From contig CAMYOC010000042.1 of assembly GCA_947259915.1 (NCBI GenBank), positions 20,579-84,578 of the forward strand: 64,000 bases of DNA, given 5' to 3'. Below the pieces are notes generated by a model, which did not search any database, was not told the DNA's origin, and worked only from the letters and a program-made list of their open reading frames with translations. Position 1 is the stretch's first letter, and each line of letters begins with the position of its first letter. A program made the translations under genes and the position numbers. This DNA is from an uncultured Gammaproteobacteria bacterium (GTDB taxonomy: Bacteria > Pseudomonadota > Gammaproteobacteria > Steroidobacterales > XN24). This document shows, in pieces, positions 6,995-16,354 of the stretch.

Positions 6995-8263
6995 ATGCTA
7001 CGGTCTTCCGTCCAGCATCTCACGGACGCCCTGATCGTGCCCCATACGGCCCTGACACTCCGCTCCCGCGCCTGGACGCCAGCCCGTTCGCTGCTCGGCG
7101 GTCTTGGCCTGCGGCTCCCCCTGCTGATCGTCGCCAGCCTGCTCACGGCCGGCGCCTGGATCGCGGCTCAGGAAGTCGGGCTCAGACACGCGTCGCTGCT
7201 GCTCGTGGGCGCCGGCCTGGGCGTTGCGCTCAACCGCTCCGGATTCGGCTTCGCCGGTGCGTGGCGGTCGGTCCTCGTCGAGCGGCGCGGCGCTGGCTTC
7301 CGGGCGCAGCTTGCGTTGCTGGCGATGCTGACGCTGGCGTTTTTCCCGCTGTTCGCGCTTGGCGAGGCATTCGGTCGCCCCTTGTTCGATGTCGTGCGCC
7401 CGGTCGGCGTTGCGTTGCTGGCCGGTGCCTTCTTGTTCGGCATCGGTGCCCAGCTGGCCTCCGCCTGCTCATCCGGCTCTTTGGCCGGTCTGGGCAATGG
7501 CAAGCTCCGTTACGTCCTGGTCGTCGCGTTTATGGTCGTCGGGGCGACACTGGGCAGCGCCCATATCGGCTGGTGGGAATCCCGTCCGAGCTGGTTCTCA
7601 TTCTCGATGCTGCGGGAATGGGGTCCGGTGGGCGGCATCGCAGGCAACCTGGCGCTCATCGGCGCGCTGGCCGGGTTGAGTATCTGGTCAGAGCGGGCCC
7701 GCCACGGCCGCCTGCACCGGCACCCGTCCAGCGACTACAACTGGCTGCGCGGACCCTGGCCCATGTCCCGGGGCGTAGCCGTGCTGGCGCTGTTGTGCGT
7801 CGTCACTCTGCTGTTATCGGGTCGCCCATGGGTGATCATGTCGGCGCTGCCGCTGTGGGGCGCGAAGCTGATCGGCGTCTCGGGTATTCCCTGGGATGTC
7901 GCATTCTGGGACTACTGGGGCACAGACACGAGGATTGATGCGCTGGAAGCCAGCCTGTGGACGGACGTGACCACGCTGATGATCGGGGGGCTGATCCTGG
8001 GTACCGCGCTGGCGGTCGCGCTGGCCGGCAGCCTGCGGCTGCACTGGAAGATCTCCGCAGCAGAAGGGCTCAGCGCCGCGGTGGGTGGACTGCTGCTCGG
8101 TTATGGCGGCGTCGTCGGCCTGGGCTGCAATATCGGCGCGTTCCTGGCCGGCGTGTCCAGCGGCAGCCTGCATGGCTGGGTGTGGCTGTCGGCGGCATTT
8201 GCGGGGACCGCCACCGTGGTGGCGCTCAGGTCTGTCGGTGCCAGGCTACGCAGATCATCCTGA
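6995..8263 (+). CDS. YeeE/YedE-family sulfur-compound permease
   Basis: A 422-residue membrane protein of the YeeE/YedE (TsuA-like) family, whose characterised members import thiosulfate. Two copies of the family's cysteine-bearing motif are visible: GIGAQLASACSSGSLAGLGN in the first half and GLGCNIGAFLAGVSSGSLHG near the C-terminus. These conserved Cys residues line the transport path in the family. No TusA-like partner gene lies next to it. A strong GGAAGGAG sits at 6964-6971, but 24 bases from the ATG at 6995, with no in-frame start nearer, so the start is uncertain. A clear terminator follows. Confidence 0.88.
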   Translation: MLRSSVQHLTDALIVPHTALTLRSRAWTPARSLLGGLGLRLPLLIVASLLTAGAWIAAQEVGLRHASLLLVGAGLGVALNRSGFGFAGAWRSVLVERRGAGFRAQLALLAMLTLAFFPLFALGEAFGRPLFDVVRPVGVALLAGAFLFGIGAQLASACSSGSLAGLGNGKLRYVLVVAFMVVGATLGSAHIGWWESRPSWFSFSMLREWGPVGGIAGNLALIGALAGLSIWSERARHGRLHRHPSSDYNWLRGPWPMSRGVAVLALLCVVTLLLSGRPWVIMSALPLWGAKLIGVSGIPWDVAFWDYWGTDTRIDALEASLWTDVTTLMIGGLILGTALAVALAGSLRLHWKISAAEGLSAAVGGLLLGYGGVVGLGCNIGAFLAGVSSGSLHGWVWLSAAFAGTATVVALRSVGARLRRSS

Positions 8264-8292
8264 GCAGATACGTCTCTAATAAGTGAACAGAT

Positions 8293-8318
8293 CCCCGCTT
8301 CGGCGGGGTTTTGTTTTT
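8293..8318 (+). terminator. Rho-independent terminator
   Basis: CCCCGC (8293-8298), a TTCG loop and GCGGGG (8303-8308), followed by TTTTGTTTTT. It ends the transcript of the YeeE-like gene. Confidence 0.93.
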
Positions 8319-8450
8319 CCCGGGACAAGCAGGCCGACAATACGGTTATCGGGGCTGCTTGCGATCACCAGCAAATGGCCGCGCTGCATCGCCGCAGATT
8401 AGTCCCTTGGTGGAATTGACACACACCGACTCGCTCTGCAGCCTGTTGGC

Positions 8451-10277
8451 ATGTATTCGGACTTCGCCAGCGAAGACCCGCCATTCTCCCTGTTGACCGA
8501 CGCGGAACGGCAGCGCGCGATCCGCGCGATGGACATCAATTTCTATGCCGCCGGTGATGCGCTGATCGAAGCCGGGCGGGAATCGGGTTTCGTGTTCGTT
8601 GTGGACAAGGGTCTGGTCGAGGAACGTGATCCGGCAGCCACCGACACCGACCATGCGGTGGCCCATTACCGTGATGGTGAGGTCTTTGGTTCGCTGGCGG
8701 TGTTGCGCGGGCGGGCCCGGCACCACTATGTCGCCATGGAGGACACGTTGTGCCACCAACTGCGCGGCGAGGTGTTCCGCGAACTCGTGTACAGCAATCC
8801 GGACTTCGGACAATTCTTTCTGCAGGACCTGGCCACCAAGACCAAGCTCGTGGCGCAGAGCGGCGCTTATCGGGATCTGGTCAGTTTCAACATGGCCCGG
8901 GTCGACGACAGCTGTATGCGCCTCGCGGTGCTGGTGGAGTCCGGCGACAGTATCCGCTCGGTGGTCGAGACCCTGCGCGCCAGCCAGTCCGACTGCGCGC
9001 TGGCCAGACGCGACGGTCAGTACGGCATCCTTACGCGCACCAATCTGCTCGAGGCGCTGGCACTCTCCGGCCGCTCGCTGGATGACAACGTGGACGATGT
9101 CGCGACCTGGAATCTGATCACCATCAACCAGGGTGAATTCCTGTTCGAAGCGCTGATCCGGATGACCCGTTACGGTATCGAGCGGCTGGTGGTGATGGAC
9201 GGCGAGACGCCGGTGGGGCTGGTCGAGATGAGCGATATCCTCGGTTTCCTCTCCAGCCACAGCCACGTGATCGCGCTCCGGGTCGAGGGGGCGAAAGATT
9301 TTTCTACGCTTCTGGATGCCTCGACCGGGATCGTCGAGCTGGCCCGCTCTTTGTTCGCGCAGCGGGTCAATGTCCGCTTCATCATGGATCTGCTGGCGGA
9401 GCTGCACCGGCGCATCATGGCAAGAAATTATGGACTGCTGGTGGCAGACGAGGTGTTGCAACACACCTGTCTGCTGGTGCTGGGCAGCGAGGGTCGCGGC
9501 GAGCAGGTGATGCGCACGGATCAGAGTAATGCGCTGGTCATCGCGCCGGAGTTGCGCTGGCCAGAGAGGCAGGCGCAGCTGGAAGAGTTCACCCACCGTA
9601 CCCAAAAGCTCGGTTATCCGCCCTCACCGCGAGAGATGGTGGTGAGCAACCCGGACTGGAACCTGACCACGGAACAATGGCAGGAGCGAATTCAGCGCTG
9701 GGCCCACGCCGACACCGAAGACGCGATCCTCGGCATCTCTGCCCTCCTCGACGCCACCCCGGTGACCGGGAACCTGGGGCTGTTCGAGCCGCTGGTCATG
9801 CTGCTCGGTCAGGCGCTGCCGCGGGAGCCGGACTTCTGGCATCGATTCGTCAAACCTGCACTGGAACCGGGCCCGCCGCCACCATTTTTCGGCAGCGGCA
9901 GCCGCAGCGGTCGCGACATCGACGTCAAACACTTCGGTCTGTTTCCGATCATCCACGGCGCGCGCACGCTGGCCCTCGAGTTGGGGCTCTCGGCGTCGAA
10001 TACGTTCCGCCGGCTGGAGGGTTTCAAAGAAGCGGGTGTGATGCAGGACGGCCTGGCGGACGACCTGGTAGAGGCGTTCCAGGTGCTCAACCAGCTCAGA
10101 CTGGCGCAGCAGCTGAGACGTCTGGAGGCAAAGGAAGCCACCCGCGTATCGGCCGATCTGGCCAACATGGTCCATACCGGCTCGCTGGCTTCCGGAGACG
10201 CCGCGCTGCTGCGCGAGGCCTTCAGGGCGGTGCGCAGCTTTGTCGAGTTTCTCGGCCAGCGTTACCGGGGCGGCTGA
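8451..10277 (+). CDS. cNMP-binding/CBS/DUF294 nucleotidyltransferase-like protein, paralogue A
   Basis: A 608-residue soluble protein. In order: a cyclic-nucleotide-binding-like fold (about 1-130), a CBS pair (about 145-270), a DUF294 nucleotidyltransferase-like domain (about 300-430) and a DUF294 C-terminal helical domain. The catalytic region reads GSEGRGEQ at 345-352, then T356-D357-Q358-S359-N360. The family normally has TDQDN, so the second acidic residue is serine here and catalysis may be weak or lost. The regulatory domains suggest a nucleotide-sensing role, but no product is known. A second full-length paralogue with intact TDQDN lies at 11528-13312. The start lacks a clear ribosome-binding site. 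The 3' end overlaps the convergent deaminase gene by 16 bp. Confidence 0.88.
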   Translation: MYSDFASEDPPFSLLTDAERQRAIRAMDINFYAAGDALIEAGRESGFVFVVDKGLVEERDPAATDTDHAVAHYRDGEVFGSLAVLRGRARHHYVAMEDTLCHQLRGEVFRELVYSNPDFGQFFLQDLATKTKLVAQSGAYRDLVSFNMARVDDSCMRLAVLVESGDSIRSVVETLRASQSDCALARRDGQYGILTRTNLLEALALSGRSLDDNVDDVATWNLITINQGEFLFEALIRMTRYGIERLVVMDGETPVGLVEMSDILGFLSSHSHVIALRVEGAKDFSTLLDASTGIVELARSLFAQRVNVRFIMDLLAELHRRIMARNYGLLVADEVLQHTCLLVLGSEGRGEQVMRTDQSNALVIAPELRWPERQAQLEEFTHRTQKLGYPPSPREMVVSNPDWNLTTEQWQERIQRWAHADTEDAILGISALLDATPVTGNLGLFEPLVMLLGQALPREPDFWHRFVKPALEPGPPPPFFGSGSRSGRDIDVKHFGLFPIIHGARTLALELGLSASNTFRRLEGFKEAGVMQDGLADDLVEAFQVLNQLRLAQQLRRLEAKEATRVSADLANMVHTGSLASGDAALLREAFRAVRSFVEFLGQRYRGG

Positions 10278-10846
10278 ATCCGGGACAACAGCTGCCGCCT
10301 GAGGGCGCGCAGATTGGTCAGGAACAGGCGTCGCGCTATCTGGCGGATCTCTGGCGACACGGCTGCCGGGCCAAAGCGTTGCTCCGGATTGAGCAGCTGC
10401 CAGATCTCCGGCAGGCGCGCGGCCATATGCACCACACCGCCGGGCGGGTCCGGCACCAGATAGCGAACGTGTCCAAGACCGGCGAGCTTGAGCCGGGTGT
10501 AACACATGGGACAGGGCTCGAGACTGACGACCAGGGTCAGCTCGCCGGGCGCGAGCTCCGGATAACGGCGCTCCAGCTCGTCCACGGCCGCCATCTCCGC
10601 GTGCCCGGCACTGGTAAACGCCGGCTCAAAGACCCGGTTGGTGGCCTCGATCAGCGGCTCACCTGCCGCATCGAGGATCAACGCGCCGATGCCGTAGTTA
10701 CCGGCGCGCAGCGCATTGACGGCCAGCTTGCAAACTGTCAGACCCGCCTCATCATCCGGGTACGTTTCCGGCTGCGCCTGGTAGCGCGACAATCTGCCCG
10801 CGAGACGGTCCAGCCGGAATCTCTGCAACGCGTTCAACGCCCGCAA
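10262..10846 (-). CDS. Cytidine/deoxycytidylate deaminase-family zinc enzyme
   Basis: A 194-residue protein with the zinc-dependent deaminase signature HAEM and PCPMC, the arrangement of the tRNA-adenosine, guanine and CMP deaminase superfamily. The substrate cannot be told from sequence; its length and the arginine-rich C-terminus differ from a standard TadA. The frame opens with TTG at 10846, overlapping the end of the exonuclease gene, and the true start may be slightly downstream. It is the last gene of a three-gene minus-strand operon (DUF294 protein, exonuclease, deaminase) and converges with the paralogue-A gene with a 16-bp overlap. Confidence 0.82.
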   Translation of the reverse strand: MRALNALQRFRLDRLAGRLSRYQAQPETYPDDEAGLTVCKLAVNALRAGNYGIGALILDAAGEPLIEATNRVFEPAFTSAGHAEMAAVDELERRYPELAPGELTLVVSLEPCPMCYTRLKLAGLGHVRYLVPDPPGGVVHMAARLPEIWQLLNPEQRFGPAAVSPEIRQIARRLFLTNLRALRRQLLSRIQPPR

Positions 10847-11454
10847 TCGCCGTGCATCAGACGCACATAGAGAGTGGCGACGAACAGCGCATCGAGATAC
10901 GCCGCGTGGCGCCCCTTGGGCACCGGCATATCGAGCTTCCTGGCGATGGTCTCCAGCCGCAGGTCCCCCTCGATCCCGTCGCCCGGCCGGCCGCAGCGCT
11001 TGACGAAGGTGTCGGCCAGCTCGACCGCCCGGTTGGGCAGACCAAAACCGTGCAGGTTACGCAGCTGACGATCAAGCACCGCAATATCGAAGCGGATGTG
11101 ATAGCCGAGGATCGGACGGTTGCCGATAAAGCCGAGGGTGCGATCGATGGCCTCGTCGACACCGAGCCCGCCGTGCAGGTCCTGCCGTCGCAGACGATGG
11201 ATCAGCAGCGATGCCTCGTCCAACTCCTCCGGCGGCGCCAGCTTCAGATCCAGCGCCTCGCTGGTCAGGATGCGACGACCCTGGATGCGGACAGCGCCGA
11301 TCGACAGTATGTCCGCGCGCCGCGGGTCGGCGCAGGAGGTCTCGCAGTCCAGCGACACCAGCTCTTCGCCCTGGTAGTCCTCAAACAGCGCCGCCCACGG
11401 CCCGTGCCGATGACGGCGCTGATCCAGGCGGATTCTCAACCCTCGTGGCAGCAT
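10834..11454 (-). CDS. DEDDh 3'-5' exonuclease (DnaQ-like)
   Basis: A 206-residue protein. VSLDCETS near the N-terminus is the ExoI DxE motif, the middle YHIRFDIAVLDRQL is ExoII, and HAAYLDALF near the end is the HxxxxD ExoIII motif. This makes it a DEDDh nuclease of the DNA polymerase III epsilon type, acting on DNA or RNA 3' ends. It is much shorter than a polymerase and has no polymerase-binding tail I recognise. The ATG at 11454 is chosen because GGAGG lies eight bases upstream; the longer open frame runs into the upstream gene. It lies downstream of the DUF294 gene and overlaps the deaminase. DUF294 proteins and such exonucleases often occur beside acetate genes in related bacteria (recollection). 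Confidence 0.88.
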   Translation of the reverse strand: MLPRGLRIRLDQRRHRHGPWAALFEDYQGEELVSLDCETSCADPRRADILSIGAVRIQGRRILTSEALDLKLAPPEELDEASLLIHRLRRQDLHGGLGVDEAIDRTLGFIGNRPILGYHIRFDIAVLDRQLRNLHGFGLPNRAVELADTFVKRCGRPGDGIEGDLRLETIARKLDMPVPKGRHAAYLDALFVATLYVRLMHGDCGR

Positions 11455-11527
11455 GGATGGCGCCTCCGAATGGATACTGCCTGGCTGCGATAAATGACTG
11501 CTCTCCCCATCGGTCGCGCCCGGCTTA

Positions 11528-13312
11528 CTACAGCTCCAGATGATAGCGGCGCGCAATAGTGCCCTGGAACGACTTGACGATGCGCAGACCGCGACGCAGC
11601 TGGTCACGCTCCATCCGCGGCAGACCAGCGGGGCGGATCACATTGTCGGCGGGCAGCCCGCTGGCGATAGCCTCCAGCTGCTGGCGCAGTCGCAGCAGCA
11701 TAAATGTTTCCAGCGCCGCAGCCAGATCCTCACCGGTCGCCGGATCGAGCGCCCGGCGCGCGACGAGCTGGCGCAGCCGGCGAAAGGTATTGGTGGCGTG
11801 GATACCGTTACCCAGCGCGAGGCTCCTCACGCCGTGGACCAGCGGGAACACCGCCCCCTTTTTGATATCGATGCCCTCGTCCGGGTTCTTGATCCCGCCG
11901 AACAGATTCAGCGGCACCGAAAAGCGGATCACCGGGTGGGCAAAGGTCGAGATAAAGCCGACCGTGACCTGGAACCGCTCCAGCATCCAGCCCTTTACGT
12001 CCTGGAACAGCTCGGCGTTGCCGGTCACCGGTCTGGCATCGGAAAACACCGTCAGATCCAGCATGGCGTCACCATCGGCGCGGCGGATCCAGCCGTCGAT
12101 GCGCTCGCGCCACTGGCTGACGGTCATCACCCAGGCCGGATTGCTCACCATATAATTGCCCGGACAGGGCGGATAGCCCAGACGGCTGAGCAGCGACGAA
12201 AATTTCTCCAGATCCCGTTGCTGGTCCGGCCACTCGAGATCATCGGCCAGCACGATCGCGTTGTCCTGGTCCGTCTTCAAAATCTGCTCACCCCGACCCT
12301 CGCTGCCCATCACGATCAGGCAGGCCCCCTTGAGCACCGGTTCCGGGACGCACATCCGGAACAGCTGTGACATGGTGCGTCCGTTGAGCGCGGAGAGCAG
12401 ATCCACCACCCGGGCCACCGTGACGCCACGGTCCACCAGGTTGCGCGTCAGGTCCAGTGTCGCCGCGGAGGCAGTCTCGAGTTCCTCGAGCGTCTCGGCA
12501 CGTTGAATCCGAATGCCGAGCGAGTGGGACTCGGTGGAGAACAGACCGAGCACGTCGTTGAGCTCCAGGATGCCAGCCAGCTTGTCGTGATCCATGACCA
12601 CCAGACGCTCGACCTGATGTTGGGTCATCAGCACCAGCGCGTCGAACAAATATTCATCGGAGGCGATGGTGAGCAATTCCCAGCTGGCCACATCGCCCAG
12701 CGGCGTGTCGATGCCGGATGCAGAGCTCGCCGCCTCCAACAGATCGGTGCCGGTCACCATGCCGTACTCCTCACCGCGCCGGACCAGCAGACAATCGGCC
12801 TTACGCTCGCGCAGCACTTTGACGCCTTCCCGGGCCGGTGATTCGAATGGCAGCACCACCGCCTTGCGGACACCGGCGTCCTCGACCCGGGCCAGCGTAA
12901 AGCTGTCGTCCTCGCTTCGCGCATGCACCTCGGGCCGGGCCTGGCCCTCGGCGCCAAGCGCCATGCGGAACGCGGTATTGTTGTGACACAACCAGTCCAC
13001 CACGTCCCGCGGAATGGACAGACACACCGTCGGCAGCGCGGCCACGAGTTTGCGGCTCTTGTCGCCGCGCAACAGGTCGCGCGCACCAACCAGATCATCG
13101 ACACCGAACTGACGTGCGCGGTTGCTGTCCTCGTCGAACGCATCGATGCGGCCGCGCAGGACGATCAACAGGCGGCGCCAGCGCTTGCCAGGCTCCTTGA
13201 CCACGTCGCCGGTGTCGAAGGCCGCCACATCGATGCTGTCACTCACGCGCTGGCGCTCGGTGGCGGCGAGACCGGCGAACGGGGGTTCGCGGAAATTAAG
13301 AAAGCTGCTCAT
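11528..13312 (-). CDS. cNMP-binding/CBS/DUF294 nucleotidyltransferase-like protein, paralogue B
   Basis: A 594-residue protein with the same layout as paralogue A: cNMP-binding-like domain, CBS pair, nucleotidyltransferase-like domain and DUF294 C-terminal domain. The catalytic region here is complete, GSEGRGEQ followed by TDQDN with D348 and D350, so it could be active. The nearest characterised relative by fold is the GlnD-type nucleotidyltransferase, but the substrate is unknown. The start codon overlaps the stop of a short upstream frame as ATGA, with no ribosome-binding site of its own, which suggests translational coupling. It heads the operon with the exonuclease and deaminase and is divergent from acs. 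Confidence 0.88.
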   Translation of the reverse strand: MSSFLNFREPPFAGLAATERQRVSDSIDVAAFDTGDVVKEPGKRWRRLLIVLRGRIDAFDEDSNRARQFGVDDLVGARDLLRGDKSRKLVAALPTVCLSIPRDVVDWLCHNNTAFRMALGAEGQARPEVHARSEDDSFTLARVEDAGVRKAVVLPFESPAREGVKVLRERKADCLLVRRGEEYGMVTGTDLLEAASSASGIDTPLGDVASWELLTIASDEYLFDALVLMTQHQVERLVVMDHDKLAGILELNDVLGLFSTESHSLGIRIQRAETLEELETASAATLDLTRNLVDRGVTVARVVDLLSALNGRTMSQLFRMCVPEPVLKGACLIVMGSEGRGEQILKTDQDNAIVLADDLEWPDQQRDLEKFSSLLSRLGYPPCPGNYMVSNPAWVMTVSQWRERIDGWIRRADGDAMLDLTVFSDARPVTGNAELFQDVKGWMLERFQVTVGFISTFAHPVIRFSVPLNLFGGIKNPDEGIDIKKGAVFPLVHGVRSLALGNGIHATNTFRRLRQLVARRALDPATGEDLAAALETFMLLRLRQQLEAIASGLPADNVIRPAGLPRMERDQLRRGLRIVKSFQGTIARRYHLEL

Positions 13313-13512
13313 GGGTTCACGATAGCCGGGTCAGACGCCGACGCCAACAATATGTCCGCCTTGCAGTGATGGCGGGCAATAGCGTCCGCCAGGATATTCG
13401 GGTCAGTGTTAACCAGAGCAGCGGCGGAACCGGGCTGAGCGCGGGCGCTGAACGTCAGTACCATCAGATCGGCGGGCAAAATCACGGTACGCCCGGCGTT
13501 TCTCGGTTTCAT
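13309..13512 (-). CDS. Possible small upstream frame coupled to DUF294 paralogue B
   Basis: A 67-residue frame (MKPRNAGRTVILPADLMVL...) ending in TGA that overlaps the ATG of the 11528-13312 gene as ATGA. I recognise no domain. Its start has only a weak ribosome-binding site. The exact overlap and the missing ribosome-binding site downstream are the only support for it being translated. It could be a leader frame or chance. Confidence 0.3.
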   Translation of the reverse strand: MKPRNAGRTVILPADLMVLTFSARAQPGSAAALVNTDPNILADAIARHHCKADILLASASDPAIVNP

Positions 13513-13582
13513 CGTCCGATCTTCTGTGTTCGGAAGCAAAAAAGCTCGCGATCATGACCACAGATATCGTCAAATGGTATTA

Positions 13583-13625
13583 GTCAAAGGTCTAACACGT
13601 CTGCATGGGGTTTCAGACAAAAGTC
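13583..13625 (+). promoter_or_regulatory. Two candidate activator sites upstream of acs
   Basis: GTCAAAGGTC at 13583-13592 and GACAAAAGTC at 13616-13625 share the pattern GWCWAARGTC, and both are followed by TAA. They are 33 bp apart, about three helical turns. The same pattern occurs upstream of the DUF4212/symporter operon (20531-20540). A TAATCT at 13662-13667 could be a weak -10, which would put the second site just upstream of the promoter. CrbR/ErdR-type regulators activate acs and its transporter in other Gammaproteobacteria, so these are candidate CrbR sites (inference). Confidence 0.5.
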
Positions 13626-13707
13626 TAATGTACCCCCCTGTCCTATCGGGCAAGACTGCCCTAATCTCCCTGATGTCTCGCTACAAACCCGTTTTGAGGG
13701 TGAAAAA

Positions 13708-15657
13708 ATGAGTGAAATAAAAGTTTATCCCGTAACCGCAGCCGCCGCGGCCGGCACCCACTGCAACACCGCAAAATACCAGGACATGTATACGCAGTCC
13801 GTGGAGGATCCAGAGGGGTTCTGGGGTGAACAGGGCAAACGGATCGACTGGATAAAGCCCTATAATAAGGTCAAGGACGTCTCGTTTACACGACCGGACG
13901 TACACATCCGCTGGTACTACGACGGTACGCTGAATGCGTCGGCCAACTGCCTCGATCGGCATCTGGCCAGCCGCGGCGACCAGACCGCCATCATCTGGGA
14001 GGGCGACGATCCGGCGGACGACCGCCACATCAGCTATCGCGAGCTGTACGAAGAAGTCTGCCGCTTTGCCAACGGGCTGAAAAGCCTCGGCGTCAAGCGT
14101 GGCGATGTGGTGACGATCTACATGCCGATGGTGCCCGAGGCGGCCATCGCGATGCTGGCCTGTGCCCGTATCGGCGCGCCTCATTCGGTGGTGTTCGGCG
14201 GATTCTCGCCGGAAGCCCTGGCGGGACGCATCGACGGCTGTGATTCGAAGTTCGTAATTACCGCGGATCAGGGGCTGCGCGGCGGCCGCACGGTCCCGCT
14301 GAAGACCAACGTGGACACCAGTCTGTCGCAGAGCAATCTCGAGCAGGTCAAGAACGTGGTGGTGGTGCGTCGGACCGGCAACGACATTCCGTGGACCGAG
14401 GGTCGCGACGTCTGGTACCACGAGTTGATCGCCGACCAGCCAAACGAATGCGAGCCCGAAGAGATGGGCGCCGAAGATCCGTTGTTCCTTCTCTATACCT
14501 CCGGCTCCACCGGACAACCCAAGGGCGTGCTGCACACCACCGGCGGGTACATGGTCTATGCCGCCATGACCCATGAGTACGTGTTCGACTACAAGGACGG
14601 CGATATCTACTGGTGCACCGCCGACGTGGGCTGGATCACCGGCCACAGCTATATCGTGTACGGACCATTGGCCAACGGCGCGACCACGTTGATGTTCGAG
14701 GGCGTGCCGAATTATCCGGATTCGTCGCGTTTCTGGCAGGTCGTGGACAAACACAAGGTACAGATTTTCTACACCGCCCCCACCGCGATCCGCGCGCTGA
14801 TGCGCAATGGCAATGATCCGGTCACCAAAACCAGCCGCAAGACCCTGCGTTTGCTGGGCACCGTGGGCGAACCCATCAACCCGGAGGCCTGGGAATGGTA
14901 TTTCCATGTCGTCGGTGACGAACACTGTCCTATCGTGGACACCTGGTGGCAGACGGAGACCGGCGGCATCCTGATCACGCCGCTGCCCGGCGCCACCGCG
15001 CTCAAGCCGGGCTCGGCGACCTTGCCGTTCTTCGGTGTACAGCCGGCGCTGGTGGACGGGGACGGCAATGTGCTGGAGGGCGAGAACGAAGGTAACCTGG
15101 TGCTGCTGGACAGCTGGCCGGGTCAGATGCGCACCGTCTACGGCGATCATGAGCGCTTTATCCAGACCTATTTCTCCACCTTCGACGGCACCTATTTCAC
15201 CGGCGACGGGGCGCGCCGGGATGACGATGGCTATTACTGGATAACCGGGCGTGTCGATGACGTGCTCAACGTCTCCGGCCACCGCATGGGAACGGCTGAA
15301 ATCGAGAGCGCACTGGTGGCCCATCCCAAAGTGGCAGAGGCGGCGGTCGTCGGCTATCCGCATGACATCAAGGGCCAGGGCGTCTATACCTATGTCACCC
15401 TGCTCAGGGGCGAGGAACCGAACCCGGAGCTGGAAAAGGAGCTCAGGAACTGGGTGCGCAAGGAAATAGGCCCAATTGCGAGTCCGGACGTCATACAATT
15501 TACGCCGGCGCTACCGAAGACCCGCTCCGGCAAGATCATGCGGCGTATCCTGCGCAAGGTCGCGGCGCGGGAGGATGACAGCCTTGGTGATACCTCGACC
15601 CTGGCCGATCCTGGCGTTGTCGACGAGTTAATCAGCAAACGACCGGGAAAGGGCTGA
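13708..15657 (+). CDS. acs: Acetyl-CoA synthetase
   Basis: A 649-residue AMP-forming enzyme that turns acetate, ATP and CoA into acetyl-CoA through acetyl-AMP. The phosphate-binding motif [11 protein letters not shown], the WWQTETGG motif and the hinge region [15 protein letters not shown] are all intact. The C-terminal [11 protein letters not shown] carries K609, the lysine acetylated to switch off Acs in Salmonella. The length matches the family. GAGGGTG lies before the ATG. Candidate activator sites lie 80-125 bp upstream. It is followed by the LuxR-type regulator, and the kinase and acetate symporter genes are close by. Confidence 0.97.
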   Translation: MSEIKVYPVTAAAAAGTHCNTAKYQDMYTQSVEDPEGFWGEQGKRIDWIKPYNKVKDVSFTRPDVHIRWYYDGTLNASANCLDRHLASRGDQTAIIWEGDDPADDRHISYRELYEEVCRFANGLKSLGVKRGDVVTIYMPMVPEAAIAMLACARIGAPHSVVFGGFSPEALAGRIDGCDSKFVITADQGLRGGRTVPLKTNVDTSLSQSNLEQVKNVVVVRRTGNDIPWTEGRDVWYHELIADQPNECEPEEMGAEDPLFLLYTSGSTGQPKGVLHTTGGYMVYAAMTHEYVFDYKDGDIYWCTADVGWITGHSYIVYGPLANGATTLMFEGVPNYPDSSRFWQVVDKHKVQIFYTAPTAIRALMRNGNDPVTKTSRKTLRLLGTVGEPINPEAWEWYFHVVGDEHCPIVDTWWQTETGGILITPLPGATALKPGSATLPFFGVQPALVDGDGNVLEGENEGNLVLLDSWPGQMRTVYGDHERFIQTYFSTFDGTYFTGDGARRDDDGYYWITGRVDDVLNVSGHRMGTAEIESALVAHPKVAEAAVVGYPHDIKGQGVYTYVTLLRGEEPNPELEKELRNWVRKEIGPIASPDVIQFTPALPKTRSGKIMRRILRKVAAREDDSLGDTSTLADPGVVDELISKRPGKG

Positions 15658-15673
15658 GGAGCAGCCGGCCCGG

Positions 15674-16351
15674 ATGGGCCGTGATGCCATGCAAGACAGT
15701 GCCCGAATCATCGTCGCCGACGATCACCCGCTGTTCCGGGAGGCGCTGCAGCAGGCGATAGGGAACATCATCCGTGATGTGACCTTTATCGAGGCCGATT
15801 CGGTAGACACCCTGGAGCAAGCCGCGAGTAAAAACGAGGATGCTGATCTCGTGCTCCTCGATCTCGACATGCCGGGCGCCCACGGCTTCTCTGCCCTGGC
15901 CTGGTTACGCACCCAATATCCGATCCTGCCGGTGGTCATCGTCTCGGCCGCCTCGGACCCGCGGGTGATGCGCAGCGCGGTCGAGTTCGGCGCCTCCGGC
16001 TTTATCCCGAAATCATCCACGCTGGCGACCATCGCCGAGGCGGTCAAGGCCATCCTCGACGGCGAGGTCTGGCTGCCGGACGTGGCGCGCGGCGGCGACG
16101 ACGAAAGCCTGACCCACGATCAGGAACTGGCGCACCGCATCGCCAGCCTGACACCGCAACAGTTCCGGGTGCTGATGATGCTTGCCGATGGCCTGCTCAA
16201 CAAACAGATCGCGGCTGAGCTCGAGGTGTCCGAGGCGACCATCAAGGCGCACGTGACCGCGATCTTTCGCAAGATGGACGTGCGCAGCCGTACCCAGGCG
16301 GCGGTGGCGGCGCGCCGTCTGGAACAGGCAGCGAGATTGACCGGCTCCTGA
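15674..16351 (+). CDS. LuxR/NarL-type response regulator (CrbR/ErdR-like)
   Basis: A 225-residue regulator. The receiver domain has VADDHPLFREAL, the phospho-acceptor D63 in LLDLDMPG and the conserved Lys in GFIPKSS. The C-terminal helix-turn-helix is LTPQQFRVLMMLADGLLNKQIAAEL in its typical place, followed by VSEATIKAHVTAIFRKM. Position next to acs and the symporter-domain kinase fits the CrbS/CrbR (MxtR/ErdR) acetate-switch system. The gene is 16 bp after acs and probably co-transcribed. The ATG at 15674 has GGAG twelve bases upstream; an ATG at 15689 is also possible. It ends three bases from the convergent kinase gene. Confidence 0.9.
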   Translation: MGRDAMQDSARIIVADDHPLFREALQQAIGNIIRDVTFIEADSVDTLEQAASKNEDADLVLLDLDMPGAHGFSALAWLRTQYPILPVVIVSAASDPRVMRSAVEFGASGFIPKSSTLATIAEAVKAILDGEVWLPDVARGGDDESLTHDQELAHRIASLTPQQFRVLMMLADGLLNKQIAAELEVSEATIKAHVTAIFRKMDVRSRTQAAVAARRLEQAARLTGS

Positions 16352-16354
16352 GGC

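Noticed and set aside
8346..9605. A 419-codon minus-strand frame opposite DUF294 paralogue A
   Set aside because: Antisense to a well-supported gene, no ribosome-binding site, composition typical of a shadow frame.
13681..15498. A 605-codon open frame on the minus strand opposite acs
   Set aside because: It lies fully antisense to acs, which has complete motifs. Long antisense frames are expected in GC-rich genes; the product is histidine/arginine-rich and has no family character.
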